Positions 44,873 to 45,010 of a DNA stretch of 45,010 bases are shown piece after piece. The position numbers and the translations under genes were made by a program. The DNA comes from an uncultured Clostridia bacterium (lineage in GTDB: Bacteria > Bacillota > Clostridia > Christensenellales > Borkfalkiaceae). The stretch lies in NCBI GenBank assembly GCA_947626005.1, contig CANQQM010000005.1, positions 1-45,010 of the forward strand, read 5' to 3'. Numbering within the stretch: position 1 is the stretch's first letter; every line of letters starts with the position of its first letter. The notes below the pieces were generated by a model that made no database searches, was not told where the DNA came from, and was given only the letters and a program-made list of their open reading frames with translations.

Positions 44873-45010
44873 AAAATTGACCATCTTCGCAGGCGTCAAC
44901 GGCGCGGGGAAGAGCACCCTCTATTACAGCGAAGAGAACAAGGAAGATTTGGGCGTTCGGCTCAATTCCGACGAGCTTATCCACGAACTCGGCGGCGATT
45001 GGCGAAGCGC
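44859..45010 (+). CDS. Zeta-toxin-like P-loop protein, truncated by the window end
   Basis: Only the first 50 codons are visible: MKAIKKLTIFAGVNGAGKST, then LYYSEENKEDLGVRLNSDEL and IHELGG. The AGVNGAGKS Walker A next to the N terminus, followed by RLNSDEL about 20 residues later, is the pattern of zeta toxins, which phosphorylate UDP-N-acetylglucosamine and block wall synthesis, and of related AAA-type kinases. The coupled small upstream gene supports a toxin-antitoxin pair. The rest lies outside the window. Confidence 0.7.
   Translation, partial: MKAIKKLTIFAGVNGAGKSTLYYSEENKEDLGVRLNSDELIHELGGDWRS

Overview
The window looks like the chromosome of a GC-rich, endospore-forming (or recently spore-forming) anaerobic member of the Clostridia, plausibly Christensenellales-like. 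This is inferred from spoVAC/spoVAD/spoVAE, yunB, a DUF1858 redox protein, a two-subunit Fe-S fumarase, LuxS, a thioredoxin-reductase-like flavoprotein without an obvious NADPH motif, and good AGGAGG-type ribosome binding sites. Genes are dense, and many neighbours overlap by ATGA. The lineage is not proven by anything here.

Layout. 1-294: intergenic inverted and tandem repeats. 295-4292 (minus): a split spoVA locus, with spoVAC separated from spoVAD-spoVAE by a DUF1858 gene and an ABC-F ATPase that have their own promoters and terminators. 4383-12992 (minus): a compact phage head and packaging module (ArpU/RinA-like regulator, TerL, a small protein, portal, scaffold-like protein, major capsid protein, gp4-like adaptor, gp10-like plug and one unknown protein). 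It has no recognisable tail, lysis, replication or integrase genes, and a LexA-type box lies in front of the regulator. A secreted, membrane-anchored host-like gene (11824-12519, plus) sits inside it and overlaps the regulator tail to tail.

13161-17957 (plus): a large exported beta-rich membrane-anchored protein, a GH43 glycosidase and MurG, meeting yunB (minus). 18881-20697 (minus): yigZ-family gene and tyrS, divergent from a WYL regulator that has a two-site TTCGAA inverted repeat at its promoter. 21867-24514 (minus): tadA, an M14 peptidase, rlmH and a CPBP protease, divergent from the two fumarase subunits. 26042-28949 (minus): a zinc-ribbon membrane protein, then yitT-luxS-tag. 29076-32853 (minus): a Gly/Cys-rich repeat protein, then a MarR - MacB-type ABC transporter - 24-residue peptide operon. 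32984-39977 (minus): THUMP RNA methyltransferase, short CNNM protein, esterase, thioredoxin-reductase-like protein, dxs and a zinc-ribbon serine protease. 40277-41935 (plus): a TGS/kinase fusion. 42036-43744 (minus): three poorly characterised genes.

From about 43.8 kb the sequence looks less GC-rich and more mobile. It has a repeated 23-mer, a perfect 9-bp inverted repeat, the 3' end of a tRNA followed by its terminator (att-like), and a small antitoxin-like gene overlapping a zeta-toxin-like P-loop gene that runs off the window.

The candidates most worth a second look are the tail-less, possibly SOS-linked head module, the tRNA-end/zeta-toxin junction, several promoters placed so close to start codons that the mRNAs may be leaderless, and tiny genes (24, 30 and 79 residues).
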